Assembly (NCBI GenBank): GCA_049890095.1
Contig: JBMHCD010000011.1
Span: forward strand, 51,486-115,485
Direction: 5' to 3'
DNA length: 64,000 nucleotides
Origin: JABAYQ01 sp049890095
GTDB lineage: Bacteria; Bacteroidota; Bacteroidia; Flavobacteriales; UBA7312
The translations under genes were made by a program, and so were the position numbers. Positions 36,646 to 45,288 of the stretch are shown here, in pieces. Under the pieces are notes generated by a model. It ran no database searches, was not told the origin of the DNA, and saw only the letters and a list, made by a program, of their open reading frames with translations. The first letter of the stretch is position 1. Each line of letters begins with the position of its first letter.

Positions 36646-38046
36646 TTTATAGCCAAATAGTTTTTTCTTTTTGATAATCTCATCTACTCCTTTAGGAACC
36701 CCTTTGACCCATAACTCACTATTTTCGCTTATTTGAGATAGAATATCTCTAGAGAAAATTTGAAGTACAGACTTTTTATATTCTAAGTCTATAATTTTTT
36801 TGTTTTTCAATAAATACTTGTAAAGAGGTCTAAGTTTTTGGTGTATTGGAATGTTACTACTGTTCAATAACTCTTGATTTTGAGTTGGTTGATAAGGATA
36901 TAAATAAATTTTTAAATCTCTGGTAAATAAAATTCCAAAAGCTTCTAAAATACCACCATTTAAATTTCTGTAATACTTATCGTCAAAAATTTCTAAAAGA
37001 TTATTTACACCTATAATAAGTCCCATTCTATTTTTAGTAAAATTAGAATAGTATTCAACTAATTTATAATATTTCTTATAGTTTGAAATTAATACCGTAT
37101 GTCCTAAAGAGCACAAAATATCTGCTCTGTCAAGAAAATCTTTTTCATCAATATCTCCATCCATTTTAAGATTATTGAGAGTAATTTCAAACAACAATAA
37201 AACATTTTCTTTTTTTACTCTGTTTTCTTGAATAAATGCATCATATCCATTCTGCATCATGTCTAAGTTAACTTTTGTAACAGGGCGAAAACTTCCTCTG
37301 ATGGTTAGGATATTTTTTTTATATAGTACATCAGATGGTTGTTGGTTTTTACCATCTGCACCAAAAATAACAGCGTCTGTCATGCCTTCTTTTACTAGTG
37401 TAAGGCTTAATAATCGATTGTCCACTTTTTCAAAGTCTGGACCTTCCATTTGAATCATGTCAATTTCAACATTATCTCTGCTAAGATTGTCGTAAAGTGA
37501 TTTTAATAATAATTTAGGATTATTGTAATAATTAAAACATCCATAAATTAAATTAGTCCCCATAGTTCCAATAACCTCTTGTTGAAGTTTTGAATCCTTA
37601 TCATTCAAATTTACATGTAAAATAACTTCGTTTGCAGGTTTATTTGGGTCAATTTGAAATTTGCAACCAATCCAACCATGACCGTTATTGGTTTTAGTAT
37701 AGTTAATTGTTGTAATGGTATTCGCAAAAGTAAAATAACGTGTTTCTGGATATTGGGAGCGATCTAATCTTGTTTCAATAAGTCCATACTCTTGGGTAAG
37801 TATCTTTTTTAACCTTGATTTACAAACGTATCTTCCATCAACTTCTTTTCCATAAATAGCATCGCTAAAATCTTTGTCATATGCAGACATTGTTTTAGCG
37901 ATTGTGCCTGATGCTCCACCTGCTCGAAAAAAATGACGAACAACTTCTTGACCAGCACCGATTTCAGCAAATGTTCCGTAAATCGAACTATCTAAATTTA
38001 TTTGTAAGGCTTTTTGTGTGGGTGATAAGACAACCGTTTCGTTCAT
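36631..38046 (-). CDS. Conserved protein of unknown function (471 aa)
   Basis: A 471-residue soluble protein beginning MNETVVLSPTQKALQINLD and containing YGTFAEIGAGQEVVRHFFRAG and ASGTIAKTMSAYDKDFSD. I remember this N-terminal block as very strongly conserved across Bacteroidota and some other phyla, with unhelpful or misleading automatic names; no motif of a known enzyme is clear to me. There is no signal peptide or membrane segment, so despite some database labels it is not a TonB receptor. Stands alone with a -7 box upstream and a terminator at its end. Confidence 0.8.
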   Translation of the reverse strand: MNETVVLSPTQKALQINLDSSIYGTFAEIGAGQEVVRHFFRAGGASGTIAKTMSAYDKDFSDAIYGKEVDGRYVCKSRLKKILTQEYGLIETRLDRSQYPETRYFTFANTITTINYTKTNNGHGWIGCKFQIDPNKPANEVILHVNLNDKDSKLQQEVIGTMGTNLIYGCFNYYNNPKLLLKSLYDNLSRDNVEIDMIQMEGPDFEKVDNRLLSLTLVKEGMTDAVIFGADGKNQQPSDVLYKKNILTIRGSFRPVTKVNLDMMQNGYDAFIQENRVKKENVLLLFEITLNNLKMDGDIDEKDFLDRADILCSLGHTVLISNYKKYYKLVEYYSNFTKNRMGLIIGVNNLLEIFDDKYYRNLNGGILEAFGILFTRDLKIYLYPYQPTQNQELLNSSNIPIHQKLRPLYKYLLKNKKIIDLEYKKSVLQIFSRDILSQISENSELWVKGVPKGVDEIIKKKKLFGYKQKST

Positions 38047-38060
38047 AAATCAATTTTTAA

Positions 38061-38068
38061 CAAAATTA
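38061..38068 (-). promoter_or_regulatory. -7 box of the 471-residue conserved gene
   Basis: The minus strand reads TAATTTTG, 14 bases before the ATG at 38046. A short leader would result. Confidence 0.45.
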
Positions 38069-38128
38069 TAAACACAATTTAAAAAGACAACATAATATGT
38101 ATTATTTTTAATTAAATTTTTAAGTAGG

Positions 38129-38887
38129 ATGAAATTAACCTTTTTAGGTACAGGAACTTCTCAAGGAATACCTGTAATTGGTTGTAATTGTAGTGTTTGT
38201 ATATCGGAAGATTTTAGAGATAGACGATTCAGGACTTCGGTTCTTGTAGAATCAAAAACAACCTCTGTTGTTATTGACACAGGTCCAGATTTTAGAATGC
38301 AAATGTTAAATTGTAATCAACAGCAATTAGATGCGGTAATTTTTACTCATGAGCACAAAGATCATGTGGCAGGTTTTGATGATATAAGAGCATTTAATTT
38401 TAAATCTAAAAAGGATATGGAAGTATTTTGCTCTGAAAGAGTTTTAACTGCCTTAAAAAGAGAATTCTATTATATTTTTAATGACAACAAGTATCCAGGG
38501 GTACCACGAGCTAATGTGAATTTAATTGATAAAAATTCTCAGTTTAAAATAGGAGATATTGATTTTAAAACCTTAGAGGTTATGCATTACAAATTACCTG
38601 TTTTTTCATACAGAATTAACGATCTGGTTTACATAACAGATGCTAACTTTATTAACACTAATGAGTTAGAAAAGGTAAAAGGGTGTAATATATTAATTGT
38701 CAATGCTTTAAGAAAAGAAAAACATCTCTCTCATTTTAATTTGGAAGAAGCTTTGGAACTTGCTGAAATAGTAAAACCTGAAAAAGTATTTTTGACTCAT
38801 ATAAGTCACTTGATGGGAAAACATTCTAGTATCAATTTACCTAAAAATGTAGAGATTGCTTACGACGGTTTACAAATTAGTTTTTAA
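38129..38887 (+). CDS. PhnP-like metallo-beta-lactamase-fold hydrolase
   Basis: A 252-residue cytoplasmic hydrolase. It starts LTFLGTGTSQGIPVIGCNC-SVC, with the Cys pair that binds an extra zinc in PhnP, and carries FTHEHKDHVAGFDDIR, the HxHxDH metal motif, plus further His residues (HYKLP, THISHLMGKH). Family members are phosphodiesterases acting on small substrates such as cyclic phosphates; in Bacteroidota the substrate is unknown and there is no phosphonate operon here. Its last 18 bases overlap the convergent dihydroorotase-like gene. Confidence 0.88.
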   Translation: MKLTFLGTGTSQGIPVIGCNCSVCISEDFRDRRFRTSVLVESKTTSVVIDTGPDFRMQMLNCNQQQLDAVIFTHEHKDHVAGFDDIRAFNFKSKKDMEVFCSERVLTALKREFYYIFNDNKYPGVPRANVNLIDKNSQFKIGDIDFKTLEVMHYKLPVFSYRINDLVYITDANFINTNELEKVKGCNILIVNALRKEKHLSHFNLEEALELAEIVKPEKVFLTHISHLMGKHSSINLPKNVEIAYDGLQISF

Positions 38888-40129
38888 CCCATTTATAATC
38901 CCAATAACTTTAGTGCTTAATTTTTTATTGATAAATGGACTGTTTTTGGATTTTGATACAACATCATTCTCCTTAAATATCCAATCTTCATTCGGATTAT
39001 AGAAACAAATATTTGCAACATGATTTTTAGAAATATGTATTTTTTCTAGCTGTAGAATTTCTCTTGGTTTGATTGAAATTTTTTCAATTATTTTCTCTAA
39101 TTCTAACTTTTTTATTGAACAAGCTGCTGGAAATAAAGTTTGTAATCCTAAAATGCCAAATTCAGAATTTTCAAATTCAGACTGTTTATGTTCAATATCT
39201 TCTGGTCGATGATCAGAACATATAGCGTCGATAGTTCCATCGTTTAATCCATTAATAAGAGCTAAAATATCGCTATTTGTTCTCAAGGGAGGAAAAACTT
39301 TATAGTTTGTATCAAATTCATGACAGTAATTATCGTCAAAAATTAAATTGTTAATAGATACGTCACAGGTAACTTTTACACCTTTTGCTTTTGCTTTTCT
39401 TATAATATCAACACTATTTTTTGTTGAAATACAAGTTACATGTATTTTAGAGTCTGTGTATTCGGCTAGTTCAAGATCACGCTGAATCATCAATTCCTCA
39501 GAAATAGAAGGTATTCCTTTTAATCCTAATTTTGTACTAGTAATTCCTTCATTTATTGAGCCACCATTGTTTAAACTTTTTTCATTTGGTTGATTGATAA
39601 CTAAACCATCAAATTGTTTGTTATACTCTAATGCCAACTTGAGAATTCCTGATTTCTGAATACTATTTGTATCGTCTGTAAAAGCTTTTGCACCACAACA
39701 ATACATATCATACATTTCAGTTAATTCTTTACCTAAATTATTTTTTGTTATGCTTCCTGCTGGATAAATATCTACAAGATTGTTTTTAGATTGATTTTTA
39801 ATATAGCTAACTTGTGTTTTTGAATCTATTGAAGGATTAGTGGTAGGCATAAGTAAAACGCCAGTAAATCCACCATTTTGAGCTGCTAAGCTACCACTAT
39901 GAATGTCTTCTTTTGTTTCATATCCTGGATCTCTAAAATTTGATTTTAAGTCGAAAAAACCAGGTGAAGCATGTAGGTTTTCAATTTCAATAATTTTAAC
40001 ATTTTCGGGTGATCTAATATTAGTACCCAAATCCTTAATTATCCCATCTTCGATTAAAATGTTTATAATCTGATTATTGTAATCAGATTGTGGATCAATA
40101 ATTTTTACTTTTTTAATAAATAGCTTCAT
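38870..40129 (-). CDS. Dihydroorotase homologue lacking the metal ligands (probable pseudoenzyme)
   Basis: A 419-residue member of the dihydroorotase/amidohydrolase family, with the family frame intact: ASPGFFDLKSNFRDPG, GGFTGVLLMPTTNPS, KVFPPLRTNSD and GTIDAICSDHRPE. The metal site is not. In active enzymes the first motif is DxHxH; here it is D60-L-K62-S-N64. The later His ligands are also replaced (VINQPNE at about 178-184; C233 in IHVTCIST), and the usual PHHL reads INNL (259-262). D306 and the D152 region remain. I infer a non-catalytic protein, perhaps a partner of aspartate transcarbamoylase as in other bacteria. It overlaps the BatA-type gene by 4 bases. Confidence 0.87.
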   Translation of the reverse strand: MKLFIKKVKIIDPQSDYNNQIINILIEDGIIKDLGTNIRSPENVKIIEIENLHASPGFFDLKSNFRDPGYETKEDIHSGSLAAQNGGFTGVLLMPTTNPSIDSKTQVSYIKNQSKNNLVDIYPAGSITKNNLGKELTEMYDMYCCGAKAFTDDTNSIQKSGILKLALEYNKQFDGLVINQPNEKSLNNGGSINEGITSTKLGLKGIPSISEELMIQRDLELAEYTDSKIHVTCISTKNSVDIIRKAKAKGVKVTCDVSINNLIFDDNYCHEFDTNYKVFPPLRTNSDILALINGLNDGTIDAICSDHRPEDIEHKQSEFENSEFGILGLQTLFPAACSIKKLELEKIIEKISIKPREILQLEKIHISKNHVANICFYNPNEDWIFKENDVVSKSKNSPFINKKLSTKVIGIINGLKTNL

Positions 40130-42120
40130 TTTAATTTTAATAAAAGTGTTTCAATAGCTAGTAGTAAAACAGATAAAACAATGCAAATTTCCCACAATGA
40201 AAAACCTTGATTTATACTAAGTATTTTATTTGTTAAATTTTCTGAAATATTTTTTAATGTTCTGAATTCAAAATTTGAACGAAGTTTATTTTTAAACTCT
40301 TCGTTTTCAACCTCAATAAGTTTGCTGTCACTTCTATTGTAATTAAATGATAAAACAGATACAATAGAGTCTTTATCAAATAAATTATAATGACCATCCT
40401 TTGTAATTTGATCATTTATCCAAATTGATTTTTGTTGTGTAAGTGGTATAAATTCAAAAACATCATTTTTGATTAATACTTTGCTTTGATTTAATTTGAT
40501 ATTAGTTTCAATTTTTTCTGCTCCAACTTCATAGCTTAATTTTTGAATACCACCAGAATTAGAGGCGATGTTATACATTAAAGGTACAAATATTGCATGC
40601 TTAGTAAAGTCACCAAATTCTTTATCTAATCCAACGCTTGATAAAATTACTTTTCCATTTTTATAATTATATTGATTAATAAATGAACTTTTATTTATAA
40701 AATCTATATACGAACTAGTGTTGTTTTTAGAATTTTCAATTTGAAAATAGGATTTTACTTTCGGAAAATTAAGATTATCATTTTTTGATTCAAAAACAGC
40801 TTCAAAAATTCGATGTTTATAATTCAAATTAGTTAATTCAATACCATGCGATTTTGCTAAATAATTATCAATGTTCAAACTATTATTTAATTCATTGAAT
40901 ATTTTAATATCCATGTTTACGCTTGGAAAAATAAGAAGACTGCCACCATTACCAACATAGTTATTTAAAGAATTAATTACTCCAGTAGATAGTAGTTCTA
41001 TTTGATCTAAAATAATTAAATCATATTGCTCTAATTGATTGAATGATAATTTATTAATGTTTACATTATTGAATTTAAAATAGGTTTCATTATTGAATAG
41101 TTTATTTAGCGACTTACTAAATTCTTTTTCAAAAATATTAAGTATGTTAATGTGTTCTTTGACCTGAAAAGAAATATAGTAATTGTCGTCAAAAGTAATT
41201 GGGTAATCTTGAATCTTAACAACTCCTTTATTCCAATTTAATTGATTACTTACAAAATTAACTTCAATAATTTTTTCATTTTCTAAATCGAAATTATTTA
41301 ATGAAACTTGTTGTTCGTTAATAAATAACTTTAGCGATAAGTTTTCTCTTAATAATGAATCTGTTTTTTTTATTCTTACATTAAGAGTATTTTCTTTTTC
41401 TAATTGAATATTGGGTGTTGCTAACCAACAACTATCTATAAATATATTGGCTATTTTTTCATTTTCAAGATGTATAAATGTAACGTTAATTGTACTGTCT
41501 AAATTAAGCTTAGATAAATCAGATGATATTCCAATAAAATCTGAGATAATATACAATTCCTTCCTTTTTGCATCAGAAACAGATAAGGCCTCAATTTGTC
41601 TATTGATGATTTGATTTAACGAGCGATTATTTGCAGATATACTAACACTAGTTAGTTGTTTGTTAATTTGATCTTTAGTTATAAGCCTTTGATTAATTCC
41701 ATTAAAATTATGATTTAACAATTGAAAGTCATCATTTTGATCATATGCATTAACTATTTCTGTAGCTTTAGTTTTAGCTAAATCTAGCAAATTGCTTGTT
41801 TTTGACAATCCATCCATGCTAAATGAATTATCTATGAAGATACTAACACCATATTTGTTTACTTTCTCAGAATTTTTGTTTTCGGGAATATATGGCTGAG
41901 AAAAAGCTAAAATGATAAATGAAAAAGCAAGAATTCGTGAAATTAGAATTAATAAATGTTTAATTTTTGATTGCTTTTGTGATTTTTCTTTTATGTTCTT
42001 TAAAAAACGAACATTACTAAAAGAAACTGTTTTGTATTTTTTGAAATTGAAAAGATGAATTAAAATAGGAATTGCTAGAAGAGCAAATGCATATAAGAAC
42101 TGTGGGTACAGGAATTTCAT
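40126..42120 (-). CDS. BatA-domain membrane protein
   Basis: A 664-residue protein with the BatA N-terminal pair of membrane helices (LYAFALLAIPILIHLFNF, then HLLILISRILAFSFIILAFSQP at about 57-80) and a last transmembrane helix before the C-terminus (WEICIVLSVLLLAIETLL). A von Willebrand A-like part follows the first helices (GVSIFIDNSFSMDG, about 90-103), with a DxSxS-type metal site. The large periplasmic part looks like a glutamine-amidotransferase-type domain. Role unknown; related Bat proteins are linked to stress tolerance. ATG at 42120 is used; a TTG at 42123 would add one residue. Confidence 0.82.
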   Translation of the reverse strand: MKFLYPQFLYAFALLAIPILIHLFNFKKYKTVSFSNVRFLKNIKEKSQKQSKIKHLLILISRILAFSFIILAFSQPYIPENKNSEKVNKYGVSIFIDNSFSMDGLSKTSNLLDLAKTKATEIVNAYDQNDDFQLLNHNFNGINQRLITKDQINKQLTSVSISANNRSLNQIINRQIEALSVSDAKRKELYIISDFIGISSDLSKLNLDSTINVTFIHLENEKIANIFIDSCWLATPNIQLEKENTLNVRIKKTDSLLRENLSLKLFINEQQVSLNNFDLENEKIIEVNFVSNQLNWNKGVVKIQDYPITFDDNYYISFQVKEHINILNIFEKEFSKSLNKLFNNETYFKFNNVNINKLSFNQLEQYDLIILDQIELLSTGVINSLNNYVGNGGSLLIFPSVNMDIKIFNELNNSLNIDNYLAKSHGIELTNLNYKHRIFEAVFESKNDNLNFPKVKSYFQIENSKNNTSSYIDFINKSSFINQYNYKNGKVILSSVGLDKEFGDFTKHAIFVPLMYNIASNSGGIQKLSYEVGAEKIETNIKLNQSKVLIKNDVFEFIPLTQQKSIWINDQITKDGHYNLFDKDSIVSVLSFNYNRSDSKLIEVENEEFKNKLRSNFEFRTLKNISENLTNKILSINQGFSLWEICIVLSVLLLAIETLLLKLK

Positions 42121-42127
42121 CAAAAAG

Positions 42128-42135
42128 CAAAATTA
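42128..42135 (-). promoter_or_regulatory. -7 box of the BatA-type gene
   Basis: The minus strand reads TAATTTTG, followed by C; only 7 bases lie between it and the ATG at 42120, so the leader would be very short. Confidence 0.42.
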
Positions 42136-42179
42136 AAATAATTTTTTAATCAAGCCTAATATTTAATCCTTTCAATTAA

Positions 42180-42824
42180 TTAAGAAATAAATCCATCACT
42201 AATGGTTAATGTTCTGTCTGCCATATTAGCAAACTCCATATTGTGGGTAACAATGATGCATGTTTGGTTAAAATCTTTATTTATTTTGAGAATCAACTCA
42301 TGTAATTCATTTGCATTTTTAGAATCTAAATTTCCAGATGGTTCATCAGCAAGTAATATTGTTGGATCATTAATTAAAGCTCTGGCAACAGCAACTCTTT
42401 GTTGTTCACCTCCAGAAAGTTGAGAAGGTTTGTGAGATGCTCTATTTTCTAAGCCAAGTTTTTTTAGCAATTCGAAAGCTTTTTTTTGAGCAACTTTTGT
42501 TTTGGTACCTGAAATAAAAGCTGGAATACATATATTTTCTAGTGCAGTAAACTCTGGTAGAAGGTTATGAAATTGAAAGATAAATCCGATAGATTTATTT
42601 CTAAATTCTGAAAGATTATCGCTGTTGGTTATATCCTCGTCGTTAATAATTAATTTTCCGTGATTAGGAGTGTCCAAAGCACCAATTAATTGAAGCAAAG
42701 TTGATTTTCCAGCTCCTGAGGCACCAACAATAGAAACACATTCTCCTTTGGAGATTTTTAGATTTATTCCTTTTAGAATTTCTAAATTCCCATAAGATTT
42801 TTTAATGTCTATTAATTCAATCAA
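42180..42824 (-). CDS. ABC transporter ATPase, LolD/MacB type
   Basis: A 214-residue ATPase with all motifs in place: Walker A GASGAGKST (about 34-42), Q-loop FQFHNLLPEFTALEN, signature LSGGEQQRVAVARAL, Walker B TILLADEPSGNLDS and the switch His in IIVTHNMEF. Sequence and size fit the LolD/FtsE/MacB group, which act with FtsX-like permeases in lipoprotein release or peptide export. No permease gene is adjacent. Its start overlaps the 3' end of the DUF5916 gene by 4 bases, so the two are in one operon. Confidence 0.9.
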   Translation of the reverse strand: MIELIDIKKSYGNLEILKGINLKISKGECVSIVGASGAGKSTLLQLIGALDTPNHGKLIINDEDITNSDNLSEFRNKSIGFIFQFHNLLPEFTALENICIPAFISGTKTKVAQKKAFELLKKLGLENRASHKPSQLSGGEQQRVAVARALINDPTILLADEPSGNLDSKNANELHELILKINKDFNQTCIIVTHNMEFANMADRTLTISDGFIS

Positions 42825-45187
42825 TTTTTGAGTCTTTGATAGTCTAAATAATATCTTACTTTCAAAGATATACTATTCTCTTGTTGATTATTAATTAAAT
42901 CGATTAAATTTTCAACATAGTAGTTTTGAAGTTTATCTCCATTAGTAAGTATAGAATTTTTCCAAACAATAGATAGTTCACTTCCTGGTGCAAACCAATA
43001 ATTAAAGTTTAGATCAATATTCCATGCATTAAAATTAGTGTTATAATATATGTCATTATTATAATCACTATTGTTTTGGAAGTCATTTAAATTATATTCT
43101 AGTTCATCCTGTAATTTAAAGCCAGAATCATCAATTTGATGAAAAGAGTTGTTTTTTACAGTCTGCCAATGATGTCTAAATTTTATGTCAAAACTAATTT
43201 TGTTGTTAACTACGTATTGACCTTTCAATACATTTGTGAAAAAATTTAGATCTCTGTTAGAAAAAACAATAATATCATTTTCGCTATTTGTTTGATGTTT
43301 CAAAAGTTGGTGATAACCAAAATCATTTTTTGTGGATTCAGTTGAGAAAACATAACTAACAAAAAAATGATCATTTATTCTAAAGCGAGGAGAAATTCTG
43401 TATCCTATTTTTTTTGCTTCATAAAGATTATAAATCCCACCATTTAAACTAAAATCTAAAGCAATTTTTTTTCTGTAGTCACTAGATAGAAAGGTTCTTG
43501 CTTCAAAACTCTTTGATCGAATAAAAACATTATCTAAGCTTGCTCTTGCTTCAAAATAGTCATTTTGATTGACTGGTTTTAAAGACGTTCTAAAGCCCCA
43601 TGTTAAATAATTCCTAAATGTTGCTCTTTGTCTGTAGGACATTGAAAAATCAACAAACTTTTTCGGATTGTATAGTTCATTATAGTTAGTTTCAAAACTA
43701 TTATAAAAATTTATGAATATGTTGTTGGGTCTAAGTGTTCTATAATTTATATATGCAGAATAACTTATTTCATTGTTATTGAATAATAATCCCAAATCAT
43801 TAGGGTCATAGGTGTCGCTCTCAATTAAGTTGTAGATACCATATTGAAATTTTCCAGAAATTTTTTCAAGATTAATTAAAGAACTAAAACCTGTTTTTAA
43901 ATTTTCGTTTTCTCTTACTAAGCTGTATTTATAATTAGTTTTTAATTGGATAGATCTTTTTTTATTTTTTAGATTTAAATTCAATCCACTAACGTTTGCC
44001 TCTGAACCAGAATTGTTTTTTCGTTGCACATTTGTGTTGGTAAACGTTATTGAAGAACTATTTTTTAATGTTTTGTCTAAAACCAAAACATTATAATTTG
44101 ATTGAGGTAAATCATTTTCATCATCCGTATTTTTGGTGATAGCGTTTAAAAAACCAATTCCTAAATTGTTGTTTGTTTTTCCAGTTATTTTGGATGCATT
44201 TAGTAAATTATCATTTATTCTTCGGGAGTAAAATAATCCACTTTTATTAAAAAGCTCTGTTCCTTCATTAAAAAAAGATCGTTTTTCATCATACTGAATC
44301 TCAAATGGAGATAGGTTTAATACTTGATTGTCAAATCCAACTTGACCAAAATCAGGAATTAGAGTCATGTCTAGTGTAAAACTTTGATTGATTCCATATT
44401 TAATGTCTAAACCACCATTTATTTTTTTCAAAATAGTATCTCCATTATTTATTCCTACAGATGATATGTAAGGAAAAAGAGTTAATCTTGTAGGAGGTTC
44501 GATATTAGACAAACCACTAATTATACCTGTTTGGTCTATCGTGTTTTCCATGCTATTATCCACATAGTTCCAAGTGTATGATTGTCTAAATCGACGAATA
44601 GTTCGTCGAATATTGAAATTCCAATTTTGATTTTCTTTTTGTGGAAACCTTAATGCAGAATATGGAATTTCGAATTCTGCTATCCAACCATCATCATTAA
44701 TTTTAGTTGCAGAATTCCATACCATATTCCAGTTTATTTCTTCATTTCCATTGGAGGAGAATTTTACATCTTGTTGTACTCCTGAAGCCGAAACGCTGAA
44801 AGAATAATCTAGTTGGCCATCATTAAATGGGTTTATTCTAATTTCAATTTTGTCAGTATTTGCACTATTTAGTTTATCTCTCTGAGATAATTGACTTAAT
44901 ATACTATCGGGGGTAGGATCTTTCATTAAAACAAGAAAATATATAGCCTGATTATCGTATACGGCCTTCCAAAAAGTTTCAAATCCAATTCGTTCGGCTT
45001 CTCCGTTAATTGGTTTTTCACTTATAAAGTTTGAACTAAAACTTGAGTTTTCCCATGCATTATCATCATTTAACCCATCAATTTTTGGTGCGATTTGAGT
45101 TTTTGTTATGGAATAATTTCTCTGTGATAAAGATTGAGAAAACGAATTGTAAGACAATAAAACAAAAAGGAAAAATAATACTCTCAT
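42821..45187 (-). CDS. DUF5916 outer-membrane protein with CBM9-like N-terminus
   Basis: A 788-residue exported protein (signal peptide ending SFSQ). The N-terminal 200 residues look like a carbohydrate-binding family 9-type domain (APKIDGLNDDNAWENSSF, FSVSASGVQQD, EFEIPYSALRFP), and the remaining 580 are beta-rich, with many Asn/Tyr/Phe strands and the DFGQVGFDNQVLNLSPFE motif of DUF5916 proteins; the end looks like a barrel strand (LKVRYYLDYQRLKN). Function is not known; binding of a sugar or other ligand at the surface is a guess. First gene of a two-gene unit with the ABC ATPase. Confidence 0.82.
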   Translation of the reverse strand: MRVLFFLFVLLSYNSFSQSLSQRNYSITKTQIAPKIDGLNDDNAWENSSFSSNFISEKPINGEAERIGFETFWKAVYDNQAIYFLVLMKDPTPDSILSQLSQRDKLNSANTDKIEIRINPFNDGQLDYSFSVSASGVQQDVKFSSNGNEEINWNMVWNSATKINDDGWIAEFEIPYSALRFPQKENQNWNFNIRRTIRRFRQSYTWNYVDNSMENTIDQTGIISGLSNIEPPTRLTLFPYISSVGINNGDTILKKINGGLDIKYGINQSFTLDMTLIPDFGQVGFDNQVLNLSPFEIQYDEKRSFFNEGTELFNKSGLFYSRRINDNLLNASKITGKTNNNLGIGFLNAITKNTDDENDLPQSNYNVLVLDKTLKNSSSITFTNTNVQRKNNSGSEANVSGLNLNLKNKKRSIQLKTNYKYSLVRENENLKTGFSSLINLEKISGKFQYGIYNLIESDTYDPNDLGLLFNNNEISYSAYINYRTLRPNNIFINFYNSFETNYNELYNPKKFVDFSMSYRQRATFRNYLTWGFRTSLKPVNQNDYFEARASLDNVFIRSKSFEARTFLSSDYRKKIALDFSLNGGIYNLYEAKKIGYRISPRFRINDHFFVSYVFSTESTKNDFGYHQLLKHQTNSENDIIVFSNRDLNFFTNVLKGQYVVNNKISFDIKFRHHWQTVKNNSFHQIDDSGFKLQDELEYNLNDFQNNSDYNNDIYYNTNFNAWNIDLNFNYWFAPGSELSIVWKNSILTNGDKLQNYYVENLIDLINNQQENSISLKVRYYLDYQRLKN

Positions 45188-45209
45188 TAAATTTAGTTTA
45201 AAAGGGATG

Positions 45210-45217
45210 CAAAGTTA
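45210..45217 (-). promoter_or_regulatory. -7 box of the DUF5916-ABC operon
   Basis: The minus strand reads TAACTTTG followed by CATCCC; a TTTG lies 16 bases upstream. The TTTGCATCC extension is shared with the rpmH promoter. Confidence 0.5.
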
Positions 45218-45288
45218 TTAAATTTAAGTCTTTCAAAATTTTAAAAATTGCGTTAAAGACATTACTTTAGCAACCTAATTTTATCAGA

